A stretch of DNA of 36,142 nucleotides from NCBI GenBank assembly GCA_964195545.1, contig CAXMQQ010000047.1, forward strand, positions 1 to 36,142. The letters are read 5' to 3'. A model generated the notes under the pieces. It had not been told where the DNA came from, did not search any database, and saw only the letters and a list, made by a program, of their open reading frames with translations. Source of the stretch: JAHEEL01 sp964195545. Lineage in GTDB: Bacteria; Actinomycetota; Acidimicrobiia; Spongiisociales; UBA5794. Positions 8,359 through 15,829 of this stretch are shown piece after piece. The translations under genes and the position numbers were made by a program. Numbering within the stretch: the stretch's first letter is position 1; every line of letters starts with the position of its first letter.

Positions 8359-9812
8359 AGCGGCACCTCAACGTACACGGTCGTTCCATCCTCGCCGCTC
8401 TCGACCGTGAACCTGCCATCGAGCATCTCGGTGCGCTCCTTCATGCCGTGCAACCCGACGCTCCTCTGGCTCCTGATGACCTCGTCCGAATCGAATCCGG
8501 ATCCGTCGTCCTCGATGATCGTCTGTACCGTACCGTTCCGCTGTGTGATCAAGATGCTGACGCTCTTCGCGCTGCCGTGGCGCCCGGTATTCGTCATCGC
8601 CTCCTGAACGATCCGGTACATGGCGGTCTCCACCAGGGGTGGAAGCCGCTCCGGGAGAGTGATGTGCATGTCGACGGCTATCGACGGATACCGAATCTGG
8701 TAGTCCTCTCCGTATCGCTCAAGAGCGGCCGTAAGGCCGAGATCGTCGAGCGCGGCTGGTCGGAGCTCCCTTGAGAGCTGCCGTACCAGATCGAGCGAAT
8801 CCCGCACGAGTTGGTCGAGCTGGTCGTCGTCCATCGAGCGCCCATCCGCCGCACCGCGCCGAAGAAGCGCTATCTCCACCATGATCGAGCCGAGGGATTG
8901 ACCCACAGTGTCGTGGAGTTCCCTGGAGATCCGCTTCCGTTCCTGCTCCTGGGCTGTCATCAACTTCTCGAGCAGACGGGTCCTCGCGGCCTCGTTGACG
9001 GCGATCGTCGCCTGGTTCGCCTCGAGATCGCTGACCATCTTATTGAACGCTGATGCCAGGGTGCCGATCTCGTCCTCCGCCCAGTACGACGCCCTCACAG
9101 TCAGGTTCCCCTCGCCGACTTCGCGTGCTGTCTCGACCAGGTCGAGGATCGGGCGCGTAAGCAGCCACGTGAGGAAGACGGCGGCGGCGATTCCGGCCAG
9201 CGCCACGAATGCAGTCGTCACGAGCATCTGGGTCGTGATGCCGTTGACCACTGTGTGGAGCCGATCCTCACTCATCCCGAGTCGAACAGCGCCTGCGCTT
9301 CCGTCGAGGATCGGGGCTTGGAAGTCGTGAATCGTTCCTGCCTGCGAGTCGTAGTGCTCGTGTACGACGTCGTCGGGATCGGCCCGATACACATCGAGCA
9401 ACGCTGTTGGAAAGCCCCCATCACCGAAGGTGTGCACCACCAGCCGCCCGTCCGGATCAACCACGAACGCGTACTCCGCGTCGGGGTGGTTCGTCACGGT
9501 GTCCTGCAGAATCTCGTGGACGGTCAGTGGATCGCTCAAGAGGATCGGATCGGCGACCCGGGCGGCGATATCGCTGGCGACCGCCGCTCCCCGGTTCTCG
9601 AACTCCCCGGCCAGCGCGGAAGTCATCGCGTCTCTGACCTGCACGGTGACGCCGAGACCCAGAAGCACCGTGAGCGCCAGAATGATCCCGAGAATCTTGG
9701 TGCGGACGCTGAAACCGGTAACCCCGCGGCGAGTCGTCGCAACGACACCACCGAATCGATCCACAATGTCGGCGCGCTCCCCCGGTTCCACCACGGACGC
9801 GGCGTCCGTCAT
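8355..9812 (-). CDS. NarX-type membrane sensor histidine kinase
   Basis: A 485-residue kinase with transmembrane segments at about 38-58 and 196-219 bracketing an extracytoplasmic domain of about 135 residues. A HAMP domain (about 216-270) follows. The HisKA_3 dimerisation box has H300 in ERKRISRELHDTVGQSLGS, and the HATPase domain includes AMYRIVQEAMTNTGRH and EDDGSGFD. It should phosphorylate the regulator encoded next. Its own sensor domain looks PAS/Cache-like and is too small for a PhnD fold. The neighbouring binding protein at 9809-10732, joined by an ATGA overlap, probably supplies ligand recognition. Confidence 0.92.
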   Translation of the reverse strand: MTDAASVVEPGERADIVDRFGGVVATTRRGVTGFSVRTKILGIILALTVLLGLGVTVQVRDAMTSALAGEFENRGAAVASDIAARVADPILLSDPLTVHEILQDTVTNHPDAEYAFVVDPDGRLVVHTFGDGGFPTALLDVYRADPDDVVHEHYDSQAGTIHDFQAPILDGSAGAVRLGMSEDRLHTVVNGITTQMLVTTAFVALAGIAAAVFLTWLLTRPILDLVETAREVGEGNLTVRASYWAEDEIGTLASAFNKMVSDLEANQATIAVNEAARTRLLEKLMTAQEQERKRISRELHDTVGQSLGSIMVEIALLRRGAADGRSMDDDQLDQLVRDSLDLVRQLSRELRPAALDDLGLTAALERYGEDYQIRYPSIAVDMHITLPERLPPLVETAMYRIVQEAMTNTGRHGSAKSVSILITQRNGTVQTIIEDDGSGFDSDEVIRSQRSVGLHGMKERTEMLDGRFTVESGEDGTTVYVEVPL

Positions 9813-10732
9813 AATCCCAGGCCGACCGCTCGTGTTATCTCACGCGCCCCCTCATAGGCTTCATCGCTGCCCGAGACGAAACGGTCAACACCGATGGCGT
9901 CCAAGATGGCCGGACCACCAGGTTCACGGTGAAGATTCAACAACAGCTCCTCATACAGCGACCGGACCGCAGCGACAGTCGACGAGGGGACGACGACCGG
10001 CGGGATTCCGAACGCGGGCGATTGATCGATGATGCGCATCCGAGTCGCGAGGTCGGGATCGCTCTCGATCATCTGGGACAGAACAAGATCATCCACCGCT
10101 GCGGCATCGACGACACCGGACAGCACCGCCTCGATGGCCCGGTCATGGCTGTACGTGAACGCAGTGCTCCGGAAGAACGACCCCGGTGACGAACCGAACT
10201 GTTGGACCGTGTACGTGGGGTAGATCCTGCCCGTGAGACTCATTGGATCGGTGAAAGCAAACGAGGCGCCTCTGAGATCCTCGATGCTCCGCGCATCACT
10301 CGTCGAACGAACGATGACGGACGAACGGTAGACAGTGGCTCCGTTGATCTCCGGCACGACGAGGAGATCCATGTCGCCCTCATCGTGCCCCGAGATGTAC
10401 GCACTCGTGCATACAAACGCGAGGTCGACTTCTCCCGCCGCGATCAGATCATTCACCTCCGCGTAGGTGCGTCGCTGCACCAACTCGACCGGTCTCCCGG
10501 TCTTCTCACCGATGTGTGCGGCGAGACCCGCATAGCTTCGGATATTGCCCGAAGGCGATAAGACGGCTGCCACGGCGATGCGAATGGGTTGTGGACCGAC
10601 GTCGACGATCTCGGGGATATCCTCCCTGATCGCGAGATCGATGAAGTGACCCGCTGACCCATCCGATGCGAAGGCGCTGCAGGCACCGAGCGTTGCCATG
10701 CAGAGCACGAGAAACCCGAAGCGGGTAATCAT
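9809..10732 (-). CDS. PhnD-like substrate-binding lipoprotein, likely sensor partner
   Basis: A 307-residue protein with a lipoprotein signal (lipobox L-G-A-C, modified Cys C18). It has the PhnD-like periplasmic-binding fold: PIRIAVAAVLSPSG, YAGLAAHIGEKTGRPVELV, then GEVDLAFVCTSAY, SIEDLRGASFAFTDPMS and AVLSGVVDAAAVDD. No ABC permease or ATPase gene is near. It is instead coupled by a four-base overlap to a histidine kinase. In the tetrathionate sensor TtrS the N-terminal domain is of this fold, so here the same function may be carried by a separate lipoprotein. The ligand could be a sulfur oxyanion or another oxyanion and is not shown. It is the first gene of the sensing operon. Confidence 0.85.
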   Translation of the reverse strand: MITRFGFLVLCMATLGACSAFASDGSAGHFIDLAIREDIPEIVDVGPQPIRIAVAAVLSPSGNIRSYAGLAAHIGEKTGRPVELVQRRTYAEVNDLIAAGEVDLAFVCTSAYISGHDEGDMDLLVVPEINGATVYRSSVIVRSTSDARSIEDLRGASFAFTDPMSLTGRIYPTYTVQQFGSSPGSFFRSTAFTYSHDRAIEAVLSGVVDAAAVDDLVLSQMIESDPDLATRMRIIDQSPAFGIPPVVVPSSTVAAVRSLYEELLLNLHREPGGPAILDAIGVDRFVSGSDEAYEGAREITRAVGLGL

Positions 10733-10812
10733 CGGAGGTTCCGTCGCGTGATCGATCGTCGTCTCTCCACAATGATCGGGACTCTAGCCCTACATCGCCA
10801 TCTGCCGAACTG

Positions 10813-11364
10813 TCGGAGACGAAGGATCGTGCCGAACAGCGCGATGAAGTCCTTCTGAGCGGATTCGCCGACAATCGGCTGCCCGAGTGGGTGCTCGGTC
10901 ACGAGGTCGCTGACCTTTGCGACGTACTCCTCGTAGTACTCGGCGTACGGTCTGAGAAGGACGATGCCTTGGGCGTCCTCGTTGCCGAATAGTGTGATGG
11001 CGTCGTTCGTGGCGGTCTCAAGGTCACGGAAGCAGACGACGTTGCCGTAGGTCTTTACCGAGTTCAGGATCCGGTTCGTCCGCGAGTACGCCTGGATGAG
11101 TCCGTGCGCTCGAAGGCTCTTGTCAACCCACAGCGTGTTGAGCGTGGTCGCGTCAAATCCGGTGAGGAACATGTTGACCACGATGACGAGATCGATCTCT
11201 CGGCTCTTCAGCCGTGCGGAGATGTCCTTGTAGTAGTTCTCGAATTTCGCTGAGGACCTGTCGTAGCTGGTGCCGAACATCGCGTTGTAGTCAACGATGG
11301 CTGCGTCGAGTTGTCCGTTGTGGGCGAGGTCCTGGACGTAGTCGACGGCAAGGTGACGGGCGGT
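10813..11364 (-). pseudogene. hsdR: Truncated type I restriction enzyme R subunit (HsdR) remnant
   Basis: About 180 residues match the region after the helicase motifs of EcoR124I-type HsdR: LDAAIVDYNAMFGTSYDR, IDLVIVVNMFLTGFDATTLN, LIQAYSRTNRI, YGNVVCFRDLE and FIALFGTILRLR. The nuclease domain and ATPase motifs I-III are missing; a TGA at 11365-11367 closes the frame upstream. The match stops at LRLR near 10813, after which the frame runs on for 28 unrelated residues to a stop at 10729 that overlaps the start of the PhnD-like gene. A full HsdR is about 1,000 residues, so this is a dead fragment cut at both ends. No hsdM or hsdS is seen. Confidence 0.85.
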
Positions 11365-11607
11365 TCATTGTGCCCACTAACCAAAACGTCATCCCGAACC
11401 GGCACTCCGCGGGGGTGCTTCTCTTGTGTGACACGAGTGACACAGGAATGACACGAGATTCCGCGAATGGGTGCAACTGTTCGCAACCGGTTGCAGGTGC
11501 GCGATGCGGTGCAAGGGGGTCGAAAAGTGAGTCCAGGTAAGAGAAAACCCCAGCTACCGGGGGGTATCGGTGACCGGGTTCGAAACCGTCGAAAAGGGCG
11601 GGGGTAT
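11365..11607. other. Repeat-rich non-coding stretch, possible attachment-site region
   Basis: No convincing gene. It contains a 12-base palindrome GCAACCGGTTGC (11483-11494) with another GCAAC half-site ten bases to the left. It also has three TGACAC repeats (11429, 11438, 11449) and a direct repeat GGGGGTATC (11560-11568 and 11600-11608), the second copy touching the broken tRNA. Closely spaced direct and inverted repeats beside a tRNA break resemble the arm region of a tyrosine-recombinase attachment site, but no integrase gene is present. Confidence 0.4.
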
Positions 11608-11647
11608 CCTTGGCAAGGTTGCGCTCTACCAACTGAGCTACATCCGC
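11608..11647 (-). pseudogene. 5' half of a tRNA-Gly (GCC) gene
   Basis: Read on the minus strand, 40 bases match positions 1 to about 41 of a bacterial tRNA-Gly: acceptor GCGGATG, D-arm TAGCTCAGTTGGTAGAGC, and anticodon arm with loop TTGCCAA (anticodon GCC). Identity to a tRNA ends after CCAAGG. The rest of the anticodon stem, the T-arm and the 3' acceptor strand that should pair with GCGGATG are missing. The gene therefore cannot give a tRNA. The break is at the anticodon, a common crossover point for integrases, which suggests an element boundary. Confidence 0.7.
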
Positions 11648-11684
11648 GGAGGCTCGAAGAGTACCACGGCGTTCTCCGAACAGC

Positions 11685-12113
11685 CTATGCGCCGGTCGAG
11701 CCGAATCCCTCCGATCCGCGGGTGGAATTCGGGAGTTCCTCGACGGGGACGAACTCCTGAACGGCCACCGGGATCACCACGAACTGGGCGATTCGATCAC
11801 CACGCTCAACCTCGAATGGCTCATTCGACAGGTTCACCAACACGACCTTGATCTCTCCCCGGTAGCCGGAGTCGACAAGTCCCGGCCCGTTGACCACCGA
11901 GATTCCGCTACGGGCAGCAAGACCGCTGCGGGGTGTCACCAACCCGGCGAACCCGTCGGGAATCGCCACGGCGATGCCGGTCGGAACGACCGTCCGCTCC
12001 CCGGCGTCCAACCGTACGGAGTCGCGTGCATACAAATCGACGCCGCCGTCACCCGGGTGAGCGTGCGCTGGGATCGGGAGTTCCCTGTCGAGCCGCTGCA
12101 GCGGAATCTGCAT
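11685..12113 (-). CDS. dut: Deoxyuridine 5'-triphosphate nucleotidohydrolase (dUTPase)
   Basis: A 142-residue trimeric-type dUTPase that hydrolyses dUTP to dUMP and pyrophosphate, keeping uracil out of DNA and feeding dTMP synthesis. Motifs are in order: GGVDLYARD (motif 1, 23-31), PRSGLAARSG (motif 2), GLVDSGYRGE (motif 3, with catalytic D81), GDRIAQ (motif 4) and the flexible C-terminal RGSEGFGSTG (motif 5). The start ATG at 12113 is chosen because it has GGAGG nine bases upstream and gives the normal family length. A longer frame would run antisense through the divergent gene. It is the first core gene next to the broken tRNA. Confidence 0.95.
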   Translation of the reverse strand: MQIPLQRLDRELPIPAHAHPGDGGVDLYARDSVRLDAGERTVVPTGIAVAIPDGFAGLVTPRSGLAARSGISVVNGPGLVDSGYRGEIKVVLVNLSNEPFEVERGDRIAQFVVIPVAVQEFVPVEELPNSTRGSEGFGSTGA

Positions 12114-12225
12114 GAATTTGTACCTCCGTCGCTTGACCGGGATGGTATCGCTGTTCGAACGTCCGCGGTGCCCCAACTGTCGGCACATGGGCGGTATCGT
12201 CCCTCGCAACCGACCAAACGGATCC

Positions 12226-13356
12226 ATGGCCAGGAAGAAACAAGAAGTCCCGCTCCCCGGCAACGACGGCCGGTGGTTCCTCGAACTCGCCGGAGTCGCC
12301 AAACCTGCTCCGAGCCCCACCAAGACGTATGCCGAGCTCGAGGCACTCGAACAGCCTCCGGCTTTCGTCGCGTCCGAGAGCGCCGCAGTCACGGCCGGGG
12401 CAGCTGCGGTCAGCGGTTCTCTGGCGTCCGCCACCGACTCCGAGAGCTCCGAAGGTGACACGTTCGTACCCGTTGCTCCGCGAACCGACGACGGCCTCGA
12501 CGACTGGCAACCGGACGATGTCTCACCCCGGCTCGCCCGAAGAGGACTCGGGCGATGGCTGGTCGGCGCACTCGCTGTGCTTGCCATCGCAGCCATCGCG
12601 ATCGCCGTGGTCCTTCTCCCGCGCGCGGTGCAGAGCGAGGCCGACCTGCTCGCAGCCGGCTACACACAGTCGCTCATCGATCTGCGCAACGAGCTTCCCG
12701 ATTCTCAGGTCGCACTCGCAACCCTCACCGACCCAACAAGTCCTTCAGAGGCAATCTCGGCATCGGTGCCGGCGATCGGGGATCTCAATACGCGGGGAAC
12801 CATCGTCATCAGCCTGGCAACCACGCCACTGCCTCCCACGCTGGCGTTCGTGCCCCGGGGTCCGCTCGAGGCGCTCGAACCCACGCGAACCACCATGCTC
12901 ATCCTCGGCGCCGAAGCCGAAGGCATCTCCGGCCGCCTTGCGACGACGTTCACATACCACTCCACCGTACCCAACCTCTTCGCCACGCCGGAACTACCGG
13001 TTGAGGCCGATTCTGCAACGACGGATGCCCTGAGCGTCACCCTCGCTGAGTCGCTCGCCAACACGGCACGCCTCATCGCTGGACTCCCGCCGGATCCGAC
13101 GTTCGCAGAGACTCGTGACCTCGCCACCCAGGCGTCCGAACGCTACGCCCCATGGCAGTTGGAGTACCTCGATGCATTGCGAGAGGGTGACACCGACCGG
13201 GCAGCCGATCTCATCATCGAACTGGAGACGGCACGCGAGGACATCGGTGCTTCCCTGGCGAGAGCGCTGCGAGTCGTGCGGGCCGAAGTCGATCCACGAA
13301 TCGTTGCTCTCGCCGTCGAAACCGAAGCGGCAATCATCGCCATCCCCTCGTCCTAG
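12226..13356 (+). CDS. Hypothetical single-pass membrane protein
   Basis: A 376-residue protein I do not recognise. It has a cytoplasmic-looking N-terminal part (1-110) rich in Ala, Ser and acidic residues, one transmembrane helix (about 111-132), and an extracytoplasmic domain of about 240 residues. Its predicted late portion is helical (AETRDLATQASERYAPWQLEYLDALREGD onward). The start at 12226 is the first ATG giving a plausible soluble N-terminus (MARKKQEVPLPGNDGRW). It is divergent from dut. Its stop overlaps that of nrdR on the other strand: the shared CTAG at 13353-13356 serves both. A cell-envelope role is possible but unproven. Confidence 0.75.
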   Translation: MARKKQEVPLPGNDGRWFLELAGVAKPAPSPTKTYAELEALEQPPAFVASESAAVTAGAAAVSGSLASATDSESSEGDTFVPVAPRTDDGLDDWQPDDVSPRLARRGLGRWLVGALAVLAIAAIAIAVVLLPRAVQSEADLLAAGYTQSLIDLRNELPDSQVALATLTDPTSPSEAISASVPAIGDLNTRGTIVISLATTPLPPTLAFVPRGPLEALEPTRTTMLILGAEAEGISGRLATTFTYHSTVPNLFATPELPVEADSATTDALSVTLAESLANTARLIAGLPPDPTFAETRDLATQASERYAPWQLEYLDALREGDTDRAADLIIELETAREDIGASLARALRVVRAEVDPRIVALAVETEAAIIAIPSS

Positions 13357-13820
13357 AGGGCGGGTGCCCCGTTGTTCCGCTGCTCGAGGGCCGCGGCTTC
13401 CCGCTCGAAGTCGCTCGCTCCCTGGAAGTCCTTGTACACCGACGCGAAGCGCAGATAGGCGACCTCATCGACGTCACGGAGTTCCGCGAGGACGGCCTTG
13501 CCAAGTTCATCACTCGTCACGAGCGCTGAGCCTGCACGTGCCAAGGCCTCGATCCTTGCAACGATGTCGTCAACGGTGCCCTCGAGAACCGGTCGATCAG
13601 CGAGTGCGAATTCGAGGCCGCGGCGAACCTTCTCCCGATCGAATGCCTCGCTCCGACCGCTTCGCTTGACGACGGTCGCAACGATCACCGGCCGCTCAAA
13701 CGTGGTGAATCGCTCGCCACATCTCAGACACTCACGACGGCGACGAATCGCTCCACCGCCCTCAGCGGGTCGCGAGTCGATCACCCTGGTGTCTTCGGTA
13801 GCACACAACGGACATCTCAT
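13353..13820 (-). CDS. nrdR: Transcriptional repressor NrdR
   Basis: A 155-residue protein with an N-terminal zinc ribbon (C3, C6, C31, C34; MRCPLC...CLRCGERFTTFE) and an ATP-cone domain from about residue 49 to 139. NrdR senses dATP/ATP through the cone and represses ribonucleotide reductase genes. The start at 13820 puts the zinc ribbon at the very N-terminus, as in the family; a longer frame adds 16 unrelated residues. The ribonucleotide reductase genes it should control are not in the window. The neighbours, LysM gene and lexA, match the order seen in mycobacteria. Confidence 0.95.
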   Translation of the reverse strand: MRCPLCATEDTRVIDSRPAEGGGAIRRRRECLRCGERFTTFERPVIVATVVKRSGRSEAFDREKVRRGLEFALADRPVLEGTVDDIVARIEALARAGSALVTSDELGKAVLAELRDVDEVAYLRFASVYKDFQGASDFEREAAALEQRNNGAPAL

Positions 13821-13886
13821 CGTGACCGAGAGCGTACTCCCGAACCAGATCGAACCGCCCGGCGACATGGAGTTCGCCCTCGCCTA

Positions 13887-14186
13887 TCAGGCCCCCGGAG
13901 AAGAAGATGGCACCTGAAGGACCTCACCGGCACGGATCGCGGACGTCGCCAGGTCGTTCAACTCCTGGATCGTCGAGACCATGGAGCGCACATCACCACC
14001 GGGGGTAACGGTCTCCGTCGCGATGGACCAGAGCGTATCGCCTCCATGGACCCGGTAGTCACTCGTGGCGAGCGGCTCGCTACCTGTCATCGCATGGACG
14101 GCAGTGGCGAGGAGGAGCACGAATGCCACAACAGTCGTGGAGATGATGACCAACGCTCTGGCGCTGGTGCTTCGTTGCGAAATCAT
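13887..14186 (-). CDS. LysM-domain membrane protein beside lexA, probable SOS cell-division regulator
   Basis: A 99-residue protein with a transmembrane or signal-anchor segment (about 12-32) and a C-terminal LysM domain (about 44-93: YRVHGGDTLWSIA...IQELNDL...IRAGEVLQVP) that binds peptidoglycan. It is divergent from lexA with three SOS boxes in between, and AGGAGGAG precedes its start. B. subtilis YneA and mycobacterial ChiZ (Rv2719c) are LysM proteins in the same place, induced by DNA damage and affecting division. A similar role here is inference from context; it is too short to contain a catalytic hydrolase domain. A GCCGGC hairpin (14220-14235) lies in its leader. Confidence 0.8.
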   Translation of the reverse strand: MISQRSTSARALVIISTTVVAFVLLLATAVHAMTGSEPLATSDYRVHGGDTLWSIATETVTPGGDVRSMVSTIQELNDLATSAIRAGEVLQVPSSSPGA

Positions 14187-14312
14187 CCGTGTCTCCTCCT
14201 GGTCGCCGATCTGCCATCTGCCGGCTCTCGCCGGCCCTGTGCGGTGAGCTTCTGCTCACGATGCGAACGTACCTTGCGGGTGTGACAGAAAACGGAGATC
14301 CCTACCGGCACC

Positions 14313-14326
14313 CGAACGTCTGTTCG
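14313..14326. promoter_or_regulatory. SOS box 1 (LexA operator), lexA/LysM intergenic
   Basis: CGAAC-GTCT-GTTCG is a perfect match to the Gram-positive LexA operator CGAAC-N4-GTTCG. It lies nearest the LysM gene of three boxes between the divergent genes. Confidence 0.9.
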
Positions 14327-14344
14327 TATCTTTCCGAACACTAC

Positions 14345-14358
14345 CGAACACCTGTTCG
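14345..14358. promoter_or_regulatory. SOS box 2 (LexA operator), lexA/LysM intergenic
   Basis: CGAAC-ACCT-GTTCG, a perfect dyad 32 bases from box 1. It is placed to autoregulate lexA and probably to repress the LysM gene. Confidence 0.9.
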
Positions 14359-14368
14359 TACGTCAAGT

Positions 14369-14382
14369 CGAACATATGTTTG
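14369..14382. promoter_or_regulatory. SOS box 3, near-consensus LexA operator
   Basis: CGAAC-ATAT-GTTTG differs from the consensus at one base and sits 24 bases beyond box 2 and 51 bases before the lexA start. It is likely a weaker site. Confidence 0.75.
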
Positions 14383-14433
14383 GTCTGAGCGGTGATTCGC
14401 ACTACCGTGCAATCAACGAGCGAGGGGTACACA

Positions 14434-15069
14434 GTGGATGGAATGCACGATCTCACCGACCGGCAGCGTCAGATTCTCAATCTGATCACCGAAACCGTCC
14501 AGAACCGCGGGTACCCACCATCGGTTCGTGAGATCGGTGACTCCGTCGGACTCTCCTCCCCCTCCACGGTGCACAGCCATCTCACCGCGCTCGAGCGGGC
14601 CGGCTACCTCCGTCGCGATCCGAGCAAGCCACGCGCCATTGAAGTCATCGACGACGGTTCCGCCGAGAGCCCTCTCCACAGAGCGCCCACCCGTGACGTA
14701 CCGCTCGTCGGCCGGATCGCGGCCGGATCGCCGATACTCGCGGAAGAGGACATCCAGGAGATCTATCCGCTCCCCACCGAACTGGTTGGCAACGACCCGG
14801 TGTTCATGCTCGACGTGCGGGGTGACTCGATGGTCGACGCGGGGATCCTCGACGGCGACTACGTCGTCGTGAAACGTCAGCCCACCGCCACCAACGGCCA
14901 GATCGTTGCTGCGCTCGTTGGCGAGGACGAAGCCACCGTCAAGCGCTTCAGACGCAAGGATGGACGGGTCGTCCTCGAAGCCGAGAACCCTGCCTACGCA
15001 CCCATGGTCTTCACCGAAGGCGTTGAGATCCTCGGAATCGTCGTCGCCGTGCTGCGCCGCGTCGAGTAG
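14434..15069 (+). CDS. lexA: LexA repressor (SOS response)
   Basis: A 211-residue repressor. The N-terminal winged helix (about 5-70: LTDRQRQILNLITE, then VREIGDSVGLSSPSTVHSHL) binds SOS boxes. The C-terminal S24-type domain has the self-cleavage site A97-G98 in RIAAGSP, the nucleophile S132 in GDSM and the general base K147 in VVVKRQ. RecA filaments trigger cleavage. The GTG at 14434 is chosen because it has GAGGGG eight bases upstream and gives the usual short N-terminus; ATG 14443 is an alternative. It is autoregulated through three upstream SOS boxes. It converges on dapF with one base between the stop codons. Confidence 0.95.
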   Translation: MDGMHDLTDRQRQILNLITETVQNRGYPPSVREIGDSVGLSSPSTVHSHLTALERAGYLRRDPSKPRAIEVIDDGSAESPLHRAPTRDVPLVGRIAAGSPILAEEDIQEIYPLPTELVGNDPVFMLDVRGDSMVDAGILDGDYVVVKRQPTATNGQIVAALVGEDEATVKRFRRKDGRVVLEAENPAYAPMVFTEGVEILGIVVAVLRRVE

Positions 15070-15070
15070 T

Positions 15071-15829
15071 TCAGTCGAACGTTCCGCGGAAGACGATCGA
15101 AGCCGGGCCGGTCATCCAGGCGCCGACGGAGTCGAATTCGATCACGAGCTCGCCGCCGGGGAGAGCGACGGTGATCGTATCACCGAGTTCGTGAACGGCC
15201 CGAGCTGCGAATGCCGCTGCCGCGGATCCAGTTCCCGAGGCCCGTGTCTCTCCGACACCGCGCTCCCACACACGAATCTTGATGCGATCCCCTTCGTCGA
15301 TTTCGACGAATTCGACGTTCGAGCCGTCGGGGAAGATGGCATCCCGTTCGATCATTGAACCGATCTCCTCAACGGCCGCCACATCGACATCGTCGACGAA
15401 CAGGACAGCATGGGGATTGCCGATACCCACCGGCCGCACGGAGTGGCCGGCTACGCGCAGTTCCTCGGTCCGGAACGCGTGAGGCACGCCGACGAACGCT
15501 CGAACAATGCCGTCCGGAACCACCGTCGCAGGATGGTCGGTCACCGCGGATCGAACAGTGAGGGTCGCGTCTTCGACGATGCCCAACTCAACAGCGATAA
15601 GAGCAACACAGCGCAAGCCGTTGCCGCACATCTCCGCCTCGCCTCCGTCGGCGTTCCAATATCGCATCGCGACTGTGGACTCGTCGATGGCTGTGATCTC
15701 CAAGATCCCGTCCGCACCGATCCCCGTCTTCCTCTCACACAACTCGGCGATTCTCTCCCTCGATATCGTGAGTGGTTCTGTCACAACGATGAAGTCGTTG
15801 CCGAGTCCTTCTGCCTTCACGAACTCCAT
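15071..15829 (-). CDS. dapF: Diaminopimelate epimerase, with Ser at the second catalytic position
   Basis: A 252-residue DapF, which interconverts LL- and meso-diaminopimelate for lysine and peptidoglycan. The two-domain pattern is clear: N-terminal GLGNDFIVV, first catalytic Cys C68 in EMCGNGLRC, then GNPHAVLFV and GVGETRASGTGSAA. In the classical enzyme the second motif is ACGTG; here residue 198 is Ser, encoded by TCG (two base changes from a Cys codon, so not a simple read error). AAGGA stands seven bases before the start, which overlaps the end of miaA by 13 bases. The substitution leaves function as a classical two-cysteine epimerase open. No second copy is in the window. Confidence 0.9.
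   Translation of the reverse strand: MEFVKAEGLGNDFIVVTEPLTISRERIAELCERKTGIGADGILEITAIDESTVAMRYWNADGGEAEMCGNGLRCVALIAVELGIVEDATLTVRSAVTDHPATVVPDGIVRAFVGVPHAFRTEELRVAGHSVRPVGIGNPHAVLFVDDVDVAAVEEIGSMIERDAIFPDGSNVEFVEIDEGDRIKIRVWERGVGETRASGTGSAAAAFAARAVHELGDTITVALPGGELVIEFDSVGAWMTGPASIVFRGTFD

Noticed and set aside
11562..11590. T-arm-like sequence GGTTTCGAAC that might complete the broken tRNA with an intron
   Set aside because: The stem does not pair properly in either orientation, and no sequence complementary to the GCGGATG acceptor strand is present within the following 250 bases.
12154..12162. GTTCGAAC between dut and the membrane-protein gene as an SOS box
   Set aside because: Half-sites are in the wrong order and spacing for CGAAC-N4-GTTCG.
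12114..12596. N-terminal extension of dUTPase
   Set aside because: It would run antisense through the divergent membrane-protein gene, and the internal ATG at 12113 has a good ribosome site and family-like length.
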